From Rhypophila decipiens (lineage: Eukaryota > Ascomycota > Sordariomycetes > Sordariales > Naviculisporaceae), in assembly GCA_033297075.1 (NCBI GenBank), contig MU858391.1:1-14569 (forward strand): a DNA stretch of 14,569 bases, in the 5' to 3' direction. The position numbers and the translations under genes are program-made. A model generated the notes under the pieces. It searched no databases. It was not told the origin of the DNA and saw only the letters and a list, made by a program, of their open reading frames with translations. Positions 1 to 9,058 of this stretch are shown in pieces (the first letter of the stretch is position 1; each line of letters opens with the position of its first letter).

Positions 1-41
1 TCTCTATCTAATACCCTCTTTATTTCCAACTCCATCACTTT

Positions 42-155
42 TCCTCTCACTCCTATCCTCATCCTCATCCTTATTCTAACCCGCACCTTATCATGCAACC
101 CTCACCATATTATCCATCCCTCACCCTATCATCCATTCCTGACCTTATTATCTCA
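42..155. repeat. imperfect 19-bp tandem repeat, C/T/A-rich
   Basis: Six consecutive 19-bp blocks begin at 42, 61, 80, 99, 118 and 137. Each follows a loose pattern of CC, then CAC or CAT, then a TATTAT/TATCAT-like core. The blocks at 99 and 118 are the most alike. The G-poor composition on this strand continues upstream to the window edge, so the array may start outside the window. I see no gene in 1-590; the open frames crossing it are low-complexity and lack family signatures. It is probably a degenerate minisatellite. Confidence 0.55.
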
Positions 156-452
156 GTGACGCAGCCTTCCTCCCCGGGTTTAGCGGCACTTGCCAAGCCT
201 CTCGCTGCTTTTTGCCACTTACAAACTCACCACACTTATTGTCTTCTCTATACACCCCCCTTTCTTTTTTCCTTTCACACGTCCAAAGCACAGACCATGA
301 TTCCTCAATTGTGGCATCAGCGATGCCCATCAATCTATCATGCAACCGCCCTTGGGTCAGCTCTTCGCTCTGCACGATCCGCAGCCTACTCTCAGTCCAT
401 CTCACAAATTCCTATTTTCTTCGCTCTTCATAACAACAAGAAAAAGTAAGCT

Positions 453-538
453 GTTATACTGTTATTGTATTTTAATATCAATATTCTTTCCCTTAGTTAT
501 AACATTATTGTATTCTACTACTAACATTCTTTCCTTCA
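453..538. repeat. 43-bp tandem duplication
   Basis: Bases 453-495 and 496-538 are two adjacent copies of a 43-bp AT-rich unit beginning GTTATA and containing TTATTGTATT and CATTCTTTCC-like blocks. By hand I count about 10 mismatches in 43 (roughly 77% identity). There is no coding evidence here. A GTAAGC...CTTAG pair around 446-496 resembles a small fungal intron, but no exon can be recognised on either side. Confidence 0.6.
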
Positions 539-539
539 C

Positions 540-1300
540 TTCAAAGGCGTGAAAATCCCGACGACTCTTCTCCAGAGCATCTTGATACTAGGTACATCAG
601 CGTGCAGTATTCATTGATATGCCGACTCATCGCTTGATCCGAGGAAGTGAGATGAGAAGGCCCGATTACGCCTTTCCATTGCAGCCTAGGCGAGGCATTT
701 CTTTCTCAGGCGATGATGACCGTATCTAAGATATCCTGCCACTATTGGTGACGATGATAGGGGAAGGATTGGAGCGGCTGAGATTCTGCTCCGGCGTCGC
801 CATTACTATTTCCTCCACCTCACAAACTACCTGTCTGATATGGTCAGATGCTACCGGATGTACAAGCATCCGAGTGAAGATGACGCGTTTAAGAGAGGAG
901 TTCTCAGACCAAGAGTTTTGGAGATAACATTTGTGGGCTGAATGGTGGGCCACCGCGCGGTTTTACTGGTTCGATGACACACTTCTATGATGATTGTGTC
1001 TGCCTACGGGATTAGTAGACAATCTAATGCGCAACGGCGTCTCGACTTCTTTGGATGAAGAAATTGGACGAGCAATCTCCAGCCGCTGTTCATGAATCGA
1101 AAGAGGACTCCATCGTGTAAATTAGGGTGGCAAGGATGACCACAAGACCCTGGAAGCTCGAGCAATGGGTCGAGAGGTAGCACACAAGGATAAGATGAGA
1201 AGACTCAGAAAGTGGCCGAAGGGAATGGAACCTCGGGATATCTGCACCTTTCATTGGAGATATCTGAGGCTATGACGCCTGAAGAGTACTGTTCAAGCTA
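540..1300. other. gene-free stretch upstream of the chromodomain gene
   Basis: I see no convincing gene on either strand. All open frames are under about 80 codons and have no recognisable motif. The stretch runs into a TATA box at 1306 and may include the distal promoter of the chromodomain gene. A decayed retrotransposon LTR is an alternative (TATA box, then an AT-rich transcript-start-like region), but I found no matching second LTR, primer-binding site or target duplication. Confidence 0.4.
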
Positions 1301-1305
1301 TTAAG

Positions 1306-1314
1306 TATAAAAGG
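1306..1314 (+). promoter_or_regulatory. TATA box
   Basis: TATAAAAGG is a good match to a core-promoter TATA box. It lies about 290 bp before the first coding-like sequence of the chromodomain gene and about 130 bp before a long pyrimidine-rich leader, which is a common fungal promoter layout. Assignment to that gene is by position only. Confidence 0.45.
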
Positions 1315-1447
1315 GGCCGTAGCCCACAGGAATTACGTCTCTGATGCTTATACTAGTATCAACTTTAATGTATTATCTTCTTAGTTCATTGAGATTTCCT
1401 CAATATAAACTCCATATCGTTTTACCAGCCCCCAGCACCATATAAGC

Positions 1448-1585
1448 CTCACCTGCTCCCTCCCCGTCCTGCTCCCCGTCTTCCTCCCTGTCCTCCTTCT
1501 CTTTCTGATCTTCCTTCCACACAATCCCTGATCCCCTCCCTATACCAGTCTTCTTCCCCTCTGCCTACACCCACTCACCCACCAC
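1448..1585 (+). promoter_or_regulatory. pyrimidine-rich (CT) leader
   Basis: About 135 bases are almost all C and T, with many CTCC, CCTC and TCTTCC runs, ending in ACCACAG at about 1586. Such CT tracts are typical around transcription starts and 5' leaders of fungal genes, and can also be the polypyrimidine tract of a leader intron. The reading frame of the downstream gene stays open through the tract as far back as 1393, where it would encode a proline/serine-rich segment, so a coding role cannot be excluded. Confidence 0.4.
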
Positions 1586-1590
1586 AGCCT

Positions 1591-2652
1591 TTGAACCGGG
1601 ATGATCGACAGGCACTCAACTCAAGAGAAAAGGCTCCGCCTAAAGAGCAGGAGCGGAGTGAGATTTGCAATCCAACAAATCCACTCCTGCATATCAATTA
1701 TTCCCCTTCTACCTCAAATACGCTAGCTACACAGAGAAATACTACCACTGGTTCACCAATACCGTCGTTGAGCACCCAGAAAACTCAAAATCAGGCGGCA
1801 TCCTCTGATGGAAAGGATGATATCGAAAATTCCGGCAGAACAGCAAACTCCGCCAAGAAGGTTCAGGATAGTCCAAACCAGAAGGAAAATACTACTGGTA
1901 AAGAACAAGACGAAACTCGCCGACCTAATAAACGACAGAAGTTGTTGTCACCAGATGTGATAGTCAACGAGCACGAAAAAACACCTCAACTTAGCGATAG
2001 CTATACTCCAGCCTCGTCCCCAAGCCTGTCTCACCCAGACCCAATGCCTTATGCTGAATACCGAGAATCGCCTTTTTCGGGCACTTTGAAATATACAAGA
2101 GTTGGAGACGATGTCTATTGCACCCTGGAGTTCACCACTTCACGGATCCCAGATTGCCTAGATGTTTCCGAGCTGCCCAAGCTTTGTATTGGTAGAGAAG
2201 TCCGGAAACCACTAGTGACTCAAGAAGCGACACCTAATAGGCGAAAGTCACGTCCTCGAGCGCGGTATATCCTAGAAGATGACCAAAAGCTTATCCTTCT
2301 TAGAGAGAGAGGGTTACTATGGAGCGAGATTGCAAAAGAATTCCCTGAGCGCTCGGAAGGAGCATTAAGACTACGATACTCTATGCTTGGCCCTAGCGCC
2401 AACCAGCAGAGAAAGTCCACTCGAAGTGGGCGAAAAGCGCATCCAGGACGAGACGAGTCTCCGGGCCCGGATAATGACAATAGCGACGAGTATTACCTGG
2501 ACAAGATCTCACGCCATAGAATCGTCGCCAATGGTAGCATAGAGTACGATGTGCTATGGGTCGGCGGCGGTTGCACTTGGGAGCCTCACACTGCAATGAT
2601 GAATACGGAAGCTTTGGAGATCTATTTGCAAAGTTGCCTTCCTCGTGGATAA
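1591..2652 (+). CDS. Myb/SANT and chromodomain protein (5' end unresolved)
   Basis: This is probably a nuclear chromatin- or DNA-binding protein. The N-terminal part (codons 1-150 from 1591) is polar and low-complexity, with a basic PNKRQK nuclear-localisation-like stretch. A short beta-rich segment follows (SPFSGTLKYTRVGDD). A Myb/SANT-like helical region at about 2260-2395 carries spaced tryptophan/aromatic and arginine residues (EDDQKLILLRERG, then WSEIAKEFPERSEGALRLRY). The C-terminus (about 2490-2640) is a chromodomain: YYLDKISRHRI, IEYDVLWVGG, then the TWEP signature and a closing helix. The 1591 codon is TTG, not ATG. The first in-frame ATG is at 2044, which would remove the whole N-terminal half, while the frame is open from 1393. 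The true start therefore probably lies in an upstream exon or the gene is 5'-damaged. The domains are clear; the targets are unknown. The repeat-rich neighbourhood would suit a heterochromatin-related or transposon-derived protein, but that is inference. Confidence 0.7.
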   Translation: MNRDDRQALNSREKAPPKEQERSEICNPTNPLLHINYSPSTSNTLATQRNTTTGSPIPSLSTQKTQNQAASSDGKDDIENSGRTANSAKKVQDSPNQKENTTGKEQDETRRPNKRQKLLSPDVIVNEHEKTPQLSDSYTPASSPSLSHPDPMPYAEYRESPFSGTLKYTRVGDDVYCTLEFTTSRIPDCLDVSELPKLCIGREVRKPLVTQEATPNRRKSRPRARYILEDDQKLILLRERGLLWSEIAKEFPERSEGALRLRYSMLGPSANQQRKSTRSGRKAHPGRDESPGPDNDNSDEYYLDKISRHRIVANGSIEYDVLWVGGGCTWEPHTAMMNTEALEIYLQSCLPRG

Positions 2653-2871
2653 CCATGTCTCAGAGGAGTCGTGACAGTACCAGAGTCAGGGAAATTAGCG
2701 AGCTTCAATAACTTTCTGTAGACGTAATTAATAAGTTAACTTATTTTTGGGTTGATCTTACTATAATACAAGCAAGATCTGCTCTCTGGTGACATACGTT
2801 AGACGGAAACAAGAATGTAAGTACGTCAGAAAGATGACGAGGGACGAGAGCTGAGCTTCTATGGCTGAAAT

Positions 2872-3911
2872 TTTGTGCCGGCAGAAAGGATACGTACCCC
2901 CCCTCCCCCCAATAGGGAGATATAAAGAGTACGTACCTACGTACAGCAGTGTCGAGAGGGTTTTCTGCCGGCAGACAGAATACGTACCTAGGCAGCAGGA
3001 AAAGAAAAAAGCCCTATAAAAGGGATTCTGCCGGCAGAAAAGATGCGTACCAAATATGAAGGCAGAAAACAGCACGGCAGGAAGTTTACATACCTACGTA
3101 CAGCAGGGTGGAGACAATTTTCTGCTGGCAGAAAGGATACGTACTAAATCTATGAGAGGGATTCTGGCGGCAGAAAGGATACATACTCAGGAAACAATGA
3201 TAAGTTAGCAAAAAAGGTATGTGGAAGTCTTTCAGGAAAGAGTATGGCAGAATGGGTGCATACTTACAGTACGGCTGAAAGGGCGTTGGGAAAAGTTATG
3301 GTAGGAAAAATACGTACTAGCAGAAAGACTGCCTAAGCGCAGTAGAAAGATTTGGTAAAAATTTTCTGCCAGCAGAAAAGATACAACAAAAGGAATCAAA
3401 CCTATAGAAGAAATTCTGCCGGCAGAAATAGTACACCCTAGATACAGCAGAGTTGAGAGAATTTTCTGCCGGCAGAAAAGATACGTACCTAGCCAGAGGG
3501 ACATATAACGGCAGAAAACAGCACGGCAGAAAAAAGAGTACGTACCTACGTACAGAAGGGTCGAGAAAGTTTTCTGCTGGCAGTAAGGATACGTACCCAG
3601 CCAGAGGGAAAGATAAAGGCAGAAAAGAGCATGATAGAAAGAGCACGTACCTATGAACAGCAGGGTCGAGAGAATTCTCTGCCGGCAGAAAGATTACGCA
3701 CCTAGCCAGCAGGAAAAAGGAACTAAATCTACGAAATGGATTCTGCCGGCAGAAAGATTTGGTATTTTCTGTTGGCAAAAAAAATACAAGACCATGGCAG
3801 AAAAGATACAATATACCTGGGTATAGTACGTGTATGTATGTATGGATCAATGTTTATTCTGCCATTATCGTTTCTTTCTGGGTAGGTACGTATTCTTTCT
3901 GCCGGCAGAAA
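2872..3911. repeat. array of a 16-bp palindrome with flanking GATACGTACC motif
   Basis: At least 13 copies of TTTCTGCCGGCAGAAA or close variants start at about 2872, 2962, 3025, 3119, 3161, 3363, 3413, 3463, 3571, 3676, 3740, 3766 and 3896. The copies at 3463 and 3896 are perfect palindromes. Most are followed on the right by GATACGTACC(TA). Several are preceded by TACGTACAGCAGGGTCGAGAG, and half-sites (GGCAGAAAA, CACGGCAGAAA) fall between them. The copies at 3463, 3571 and 3676 define a higher-order unit of about 105-108 bp. The last copy (3896) has its flank inverted (TAGGTACGTA to its left), so the array is bounded by an oppositely oriented unit. Open frames inside it only mirror the repeat. 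It could be subterminal repeats of a DNA transposon or a satellite. Confidence 0.85.
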
Positions 3912-3955
3912 ACTTAAGCCATAGGCTCAGTTCTCATCCCTCGAGTAAGAATTCT

Positions 3956-4589
3956 TTTTGCTGTGCTCTTTTCTGTGCATTACGGCACGTGCTTGCTCTT
4001 ACTCCACCTGGAGCTGTTTGTAGCTCTAGGAGCAGCAGGATTATCATGCATCCTTGCAAACCCGTTTCTACACCCATTAATAGCCATTTTTGGCTCTAGG
4101 AATGGCAGGGCTATCTTATCTACCCTTGCAGAACTTGTTTCTGCTGCTAATTTCGGCTTCATATCCCGTCTACCATAGTATTACCTACTTCTTCATCTGG
4201 ATTATGAATACAGTGGACTCCAGAAATGGCTTCTGCAGCATGGTGAGTACTTACCTCCAGAAACGGCTCCCTAGGCACTTCTTCATTGTGGATGTGCTGC
4301 CATTCTCGGAGCCCAGAGCGTTCAGAGATCCAGATACAAAAGTAGGCATTACAAGGGTGGACAAGGTGCCCATGCCATTTCTAGAACGAGAATTGGCTGC
4401 AGAAACAAGTCTTGTGGGGATTGATAAGATACCTCTGACTTTTCTAGAGCCAGATATGGGTCCTACTTGATGTAGAAACAGATCTGCAAGGATACACGAG
4501 GTATTCCCGCTGCTCCTAGAGCCACAAACAGCTCCACGTGGAGTAAGAGCAACCACGTAGCGTAATGCACAGAGAAGAGCACAACAAAA
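3956..4589. mobile_element. foldback/MITE-like element with long inverted repeats
   Basis: Bases from 3956 rightwards (TTTTGCTGTGCTC...) are the inverted complement of bases from 4589 leftwards (TTTTGTTGTGCTC... on the minus strand). The outer 90 bases or so are about 90% identical by hand alignment. Weaker similarity, roughly 65-70%, continues to about 200 bases per arm, leaving a central region of about 220 bases. Each arm is built of tandem modules of about 62-72 bp that start CTCTAGGAG or CTCTAGAAA and contain CCTTGCA and TTGTTTCTGCWGC: two in the left arm and about three in the right. There is no credible transposase reading frame and I could not find a clear target-site duplication, so it is a non-autonomous or foldback element with uncertain exact ends. 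Confidence 0.75.
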
Positions 4590-4741
4590 TGGCGTTACGT
4601 GTTAGTTGGACCTAAATAGCATTGTACCGATATTGATACATCCATGATACAGTAGGGACCGAAATCAGTGTCTAACATTTTGAAGTTGAATCATCCTCCG
4701 CACGGACCATTTGGCCCTGGTTCTAGGACACATAGTGCGTC

Positions 4742-4759
4742 ACTTGTACAGGTACAAGT
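4742..4759. other. perfect 8-bp hairpin downstream of the NLR
   Basis: ACTTGTAC and GTACAAGT face each other across a 2-base spacer. The hairpin lies about 170-190 bases past the stop codon of the minus-strand NLR gene, so it could fall in its 3' UTR or termination region, or simply be repeat debris. Apart from it I see nothing recognisable in 4600-4929. Confidence 0.3.
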
Positions 4760-4929
4760 CAGCTCCAAAATTAGCCGTCGCTATGGAGTCAGATGACAAC
4801 GGAATAGCCAATCGGATCTAGGGTACGCATTAGAGCAAACCAACCCGATAATTGCATAATCATCACGTAATATATTGGAAGAAAAGACAAAGAATCCTCT
4901 AATAAGTCACGTACAAAACGAAGCCAGTT

Positions 4930-7900
4930 CTAGCTACTCCACGTGGCGACGGTAGTTAAGGAGGATAGCGTATCCGGGTGCTCTTCACCAAGCACTCGCC
5001 GCTGAGCCTCGACACAGTCCCTCATCAGTGCGAAAGCATCTGCGTGCCGACCTTGGCCTTTCCAAGTCAAGGCGAGGTTGTTCATACTGGTCAGCGTATC
5101 GGGATGCTCCTCTCCCAGCACCCTTTTTCTCGTCTCCATCACCTGCACCTCCAGCGACTCGGCCTCCTTCCACCGGCCCTGGTTCCAAAACGTCGACGCC
5201 AGGTTGGCCATGCTGGTAAGCGTCGAGGGATGCTCCTCTCCCAGCACCCTCTTGAACGTCTCCATGACCTGCACCTCCAGCGACTCGGCCTCCTTCCACC
5301 GGCCCTGGTTCCTGTAAGTCGACGCCAGGTTGGCCATGCTGGTCAGCGTCGCGGGATGCTCCTCTCCCAGCACCCTCTTTCTCGTCTCCATCACCTGCAC
5401 AAACAGCGACTCGGTCTCCGCCCACCATCCTTCGTCGTAGTATACACGACCAAGTATAGTACCTACAAAACCATTGTCTTCAGCATGGTCCTCACTTATG
5501 TCCGGAAGATGGCCTACAAGATGTCGCCGGAACTCCGGTTGATCTTCTTCTAGCATTTGACAGCACGTCGCCAAAATAAACCTCATATACCACCACCGCC
5601 ATAGTCGGTCTGGCCTTTTCTGCAATGCTCGCCACTGCACAAGACTGTGCATTGTCACTCCAGGCCACTGCCCTTCTACTCGCTGTATGAGGCTATAGCG
5701 GACCAGAACATCGCGGCTCTTCCGGTACCGGAAACTATCCCATTCGTCCTTGTTAAGTGACAGAAATTGCAGAAGACCGGCCGGCATGGCTTTGTCAACG
5801 TCACCCACTAGCTTAGCGTCGACCTCTGCCATCCCAAGACACGCAAGACGGAACAATTCATCTTCTATGATGCTCCCTTTGAACTGCGCGAGGAACGTCA
5901 GCAGTAGCTCGGGCTGCAGATCGGAATGTTCCCTCGTAATCTTTTCCAGTGTGGTATCCCACACCGTCCACACCGTCTTCTGAGTCGCCAACAAGTCCTG
6001 GAAGCCGACCATCCGTAGGAGCTCATCGCGGTGTCTGTCGTAATCCGCGAGATACGCCGACAACGCACGCTCGGGTGCAGAATGCTCAGATCCAGAGTCA
6101 CTGCCGATGTACGCGCCCGCAAGGTCAATGGCAAGCGCCAAGTACCCAAGTCGTTCCGCTACCTTATCGCAGTCGTGTCGGACCTCCTCCGAAGCCGACT
6201 CGCTGCTGAGATGCACGTGTTGGAGGAGAAGTGCCACTCCTTCCACCGGTGACATGACGTCAACGTGGACTTGCTCGCAGGCCCCTGGGACAAGCCCTAC
6301 GCTCTTGCTGTCTCGACTGGTCACGATGACGCTTCCCCGGTTCCCCTTAGGCATGATCTGCTGGACCCCCCAGCGGACATCGTCTGCATTGTCGACAATA
6401 ACTAGCCACTCGTCGTTCGCCTCTGTTCTATCGCGAAGCCATCGGAGCACTACTTGCACAACTCCGTCAGTAAGAACGGACTCCTGCTTCTCGGCGCGCT
6501 CCTCCGGAAGCCGCAGCTCGGCAGCACATCGTCTGAAGCTAGATTGCACTGACTCCTCGTCTGTCGCGTCGATCCAGAGGATAGGGTTGTATTGATCTTT
6601 GTGCTTCTCGGCGTAGTCTAGTGCCAGCTGGGACTTGCCGGCCCCGCCTAGTCCGTGAAGGGCAACGGCATAGGGCACGCTTCCTTTCTCGTGTCGTATC
6701 TTCATCTTCTGCTTGATTTCCATGGACAGCTCGGCCCGCTTGGTGTAGGTATGGACCGTCTCGAGCGGCACTGCATAGGTCCCTCTTGCCGTCTGGGACG
6801 TCGCCACCACGGCCCGTGCTCTGTCTTCCAGATCCGTATCCACGTCTCGTTTTCCCTCCATCTCCTTGGCTTGAATCATCTCAATGGCTTCGGCAGTCCT
6901 GCCTTGGGCTTTCAAGATAGTACAGAGGCAGTCGAACAGACGCAATGTTTTGCCGCGATATCCGCCATCCAACTCCTTGCTGATCTTGAGCCCGCTTCCA
7001 CATATCTCTTCGGCGTCCTCGTATCTTTGCCCCCCCACAAGCCATTCTGATAGTTCCAACAGGCAGTCCCTGGTGACTGGGTGCTTCAGGCCCTTCAAGC
7101 CCGTGGACAAGTCAAGTCGGTGCCGAAGAAACTCCTCGCCTTGCTCGCTTTCATCACTGAGCACACCGAGCTCGGTGAGATCCCAGTTTTCTGGAACCAC
7201 CAGTTCAGTATCATCTGGACTCACATAGTCATGGTATTCCTCATCAAGATATGATGGTACTGGCGGTACCAGGTTGCCGTCTAACCACCGGCCGGCGGGC
7301 AAGCTGTTGATGTTGTTGGCAGCGCTGGCGCGCGAGCTTGCAGCATCCTCGTCCGCATCGTAAAGGAAGTGGATCGACACCAGTCCAATCTCTTTCAGGT
7401 GCTGAGCAATATGTTTTAGCAGCTCGTTTCGCAAACTCTCGTCGTTCGTGGCCACGGCTGTAGGGCGTCCCTCGGCGTCGGGCTTGAGGATGGCCGCCAG
7501 CTTGTCGGGGATGGAGTTGCAGACTGGACATGTATACGCCGGCCGGGGCGCCTTCACCTCAAACATCTCTTTCCAAGCTTCCAACTCTGGACCTTCGCTG
7601 TACTCTGGGTGCATTTGTTCAATGTGCATCTCGATGGCTTCTTCATCCTCGAACCATTGGTCCTCGCCCTCGCACGCTTGGCAATGCCAGCGGATGGGCG
7701 TGTGTACATCCTGGAGCCAGCCTCTGGAGTGCTCTCGGTCCATATGCGACTTCCATTCTTCGAGCCGGGAAAAAAGTTGAGGCGGCGAGGCGCAATCAGG
7801 CGATATGCACGAATAGAAATGCATGTCCCGGCCAACGTGGAACCTGAGGAAAAGCCGTGTCAGCAAGACACAGCCCAGCACTGAGGAGACAGAAGGAACA

Positions 7901-9058
7901 AGTTGACTTACTCCCACCATTTCTGCGTTTCCAAATCAGCCTTCAAGAAGTGTTTGCAGCAATACGGACAAACGGCATCCTTATCGGTGGGCTCCGTTTT
8001 GGGAGGTTTGGGATACCGCGCGGTATTCGGCGCTGGGACAGACACAACAGAACCACCTTCGAAGAAAGGTTTTTGCGTGTCTGCATATCTGCGTCTTGCA
8101 ACACCGGAGTCGGGGATGCTTGGGGCCGTCTCGGATGGGGCCGGAGGCTGAGCCATGTGTCGAGGAATTGCCGACGGCTTCTGGGCCTTGATGACGGATA
8201 TCGGCGTCGTCGGGGGCGCAACAGGGCCCGGTGCCGCCGGCTCTGGTTTTGCCGGCTGAGCTTGAGAGCTTGGATTGGCGACTTGTTTATGTCCCGTAAC
8301 CCCGGGTATCAGCTCGTGTTTCTTTGCTGCGCGATTCCGCAAGTATTTGATGCGAAGGCAGCGGAACGAAGCAGCACTGGCGAGCTGTCGGCAAAGAGAC
8401 AGGGCCGCCCCGCGGTAACCTTCCTGTCGCGGGCGGTCGACGAGTCGATACCGTAGATGCAGATAGATCATGTCCTCGACATCGCCACTCTGCTTTCGTT
8501 TTGCAAAGGCACTGACCCGTTCTGTCAGAGTATTGACCGAGGACTGCTGGATGGCTGCGCCAAGTCGCAATATGGAATCCACCGCCGACTCGAGTGCCTT
8601 GAGCGACTCTACCAACAAAGAGGAGAGTTCTTCGTTGGGCTCACGCCTCACGCGCTCGACGAGCGTGTTGGCGTCTTGGTCTCGGTCGTCCTCGAGCTCA
8701 GGCTGGTTCTCCAAGCTCTGAACTGTTGAAAGCCAGTTATGTAAGAATCTGCCTTACATTTCGAAAAGAAAAAAAGAAAAAAGATACGTAGGTAACTGAA
8801 CACCGATAAAGACTCACTTAGGAGCAAGTTTCTTTGCATCATCTCCAGTAACTCCAATACCATGCCCCGGAGAGAGTCACTGTAGGCCAGACTGGCATCC
8901 AGGGACAGCTTCGGATCGGCATAGACGCCCAGATTGACGGTCCATCGTCTGAATAACTGACGTAGTGGCTCGACAACAACGAAAACAGCCCGATCCGGAG
9001 TCTGAGTGATATGGCGAAAGACTTCATCGCAACGCCGGGACAATGTTCGAATCTCCAT
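4930..9058 (-). CDS. NLR: helical N-terminus, C2H2 zinc fingers, NB-ARC, TPR
   Basis: A STAND-class intracellular receptor of 1321 aa predicted from three exons: 9058-8818, 8722-7912 and 7843-4930. Intron 1 (95 bp, GTGAGT...CAACAG, phase 1) and intron 2 (68 bp, GTAAGT...CTCAG, phase 2) keep the frame exactly. The ATG at 9058 is the first after an in-frame stop at 9119-9121. Residues 30-75 match the helical N-terminal domain common in fungal C2H2/NLR proteins (LFRRWTVNLG...SLRGMVLELLEMM). Zinc-finger-like pairs are C332/C335/H353 (split by intron 2), C363/C368/H384/H389, C405/C408/H424/H429 and C456/C459/H495/H499. The NB-ARC has a P-loop GLGGAGKS (748-755), Walker B LVIVDNADD (about 831-839), GSVIVTSRD (854-862), a GLPLA-like LGYLALAIDLAG (916-927) and MHS in place of MHD (1082-1084). 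Four TPRs of 42 aa (about 1148-1315) end at the usual DTLSSL...W terminus, so it appears complete. It shares a divergent promoter with the S8 protease. Its ligand is unknown. Confidence 0.9.
5045..5420 (-). repeat. 126-bp in-gene repeats encoding TPR units
   Basis: The 3' end of the NLR coding region is a tandem repeat of 126 bp (42 codons). Each unit encodes a kinesin-light-chain-like TPR with the core RVLGEEHPxTLTSM and NQGRWKEAESL. By hand I count about 14 differences in 126 bases between the units at about 5170-5295 and 5296-5421 (about 89% identity). The outer units are more divergent, and the last one carries the terminal variant ending DTLSSL. Such similarity between adjacent units fits recent duplication or gene conversion, as in other fungal NLR repeat domains. 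Confidence 0.8.

Noticed and set aside
93..449. 118-codon open frame at the left edge
   Set aside because: Low-complexity C/T-rich sequence overlapping the 19-bp repeats, with no family signature and no supporting promoter.
594..1440. Solo LTR of a retrotransposon (TATA box followed by an AT-rich start-like region)
   Set aside because: No second copy, no TG...CA ends with a target duplication, and no primer-binding site could be found by eye; an ordinary promoter explains the TATA box equally well.
3317..3850. 177-codon minus-strand open frame with repeating FLPAEN and RYVLF peptides
   Set aside because: The peptide periodicity simply mirrors the palindrome array; it has no domain and no conserved start, and similar frames occur in several phases.
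2872..3911. Palindrome array as a CRISPR array
   Set aside because: Spacing is irregular, spacers are themselves repetitive, the genome is eukaryotic, and no cas genes are present.
4090..4470. 126-codon open frame inside the foldback element
   Set aside because: Its sequence is made of the element's repeat modules and the frame crosses both inverted arms; no transposase motif is visible.
4978..5553. 191-codon plus-strand frame opposite the NLR TPR region
   Set aside because: Antisense shadow of the TPR repeats; its repeating peptide follows the 126-bp period of the real gene.
7857..8456. 199-codon plus-strand frame across the NLR N-terminal exon
   Set aside because: Antisense to a well-supported exon with exact splice phases and recognisable zinc-finger residues.
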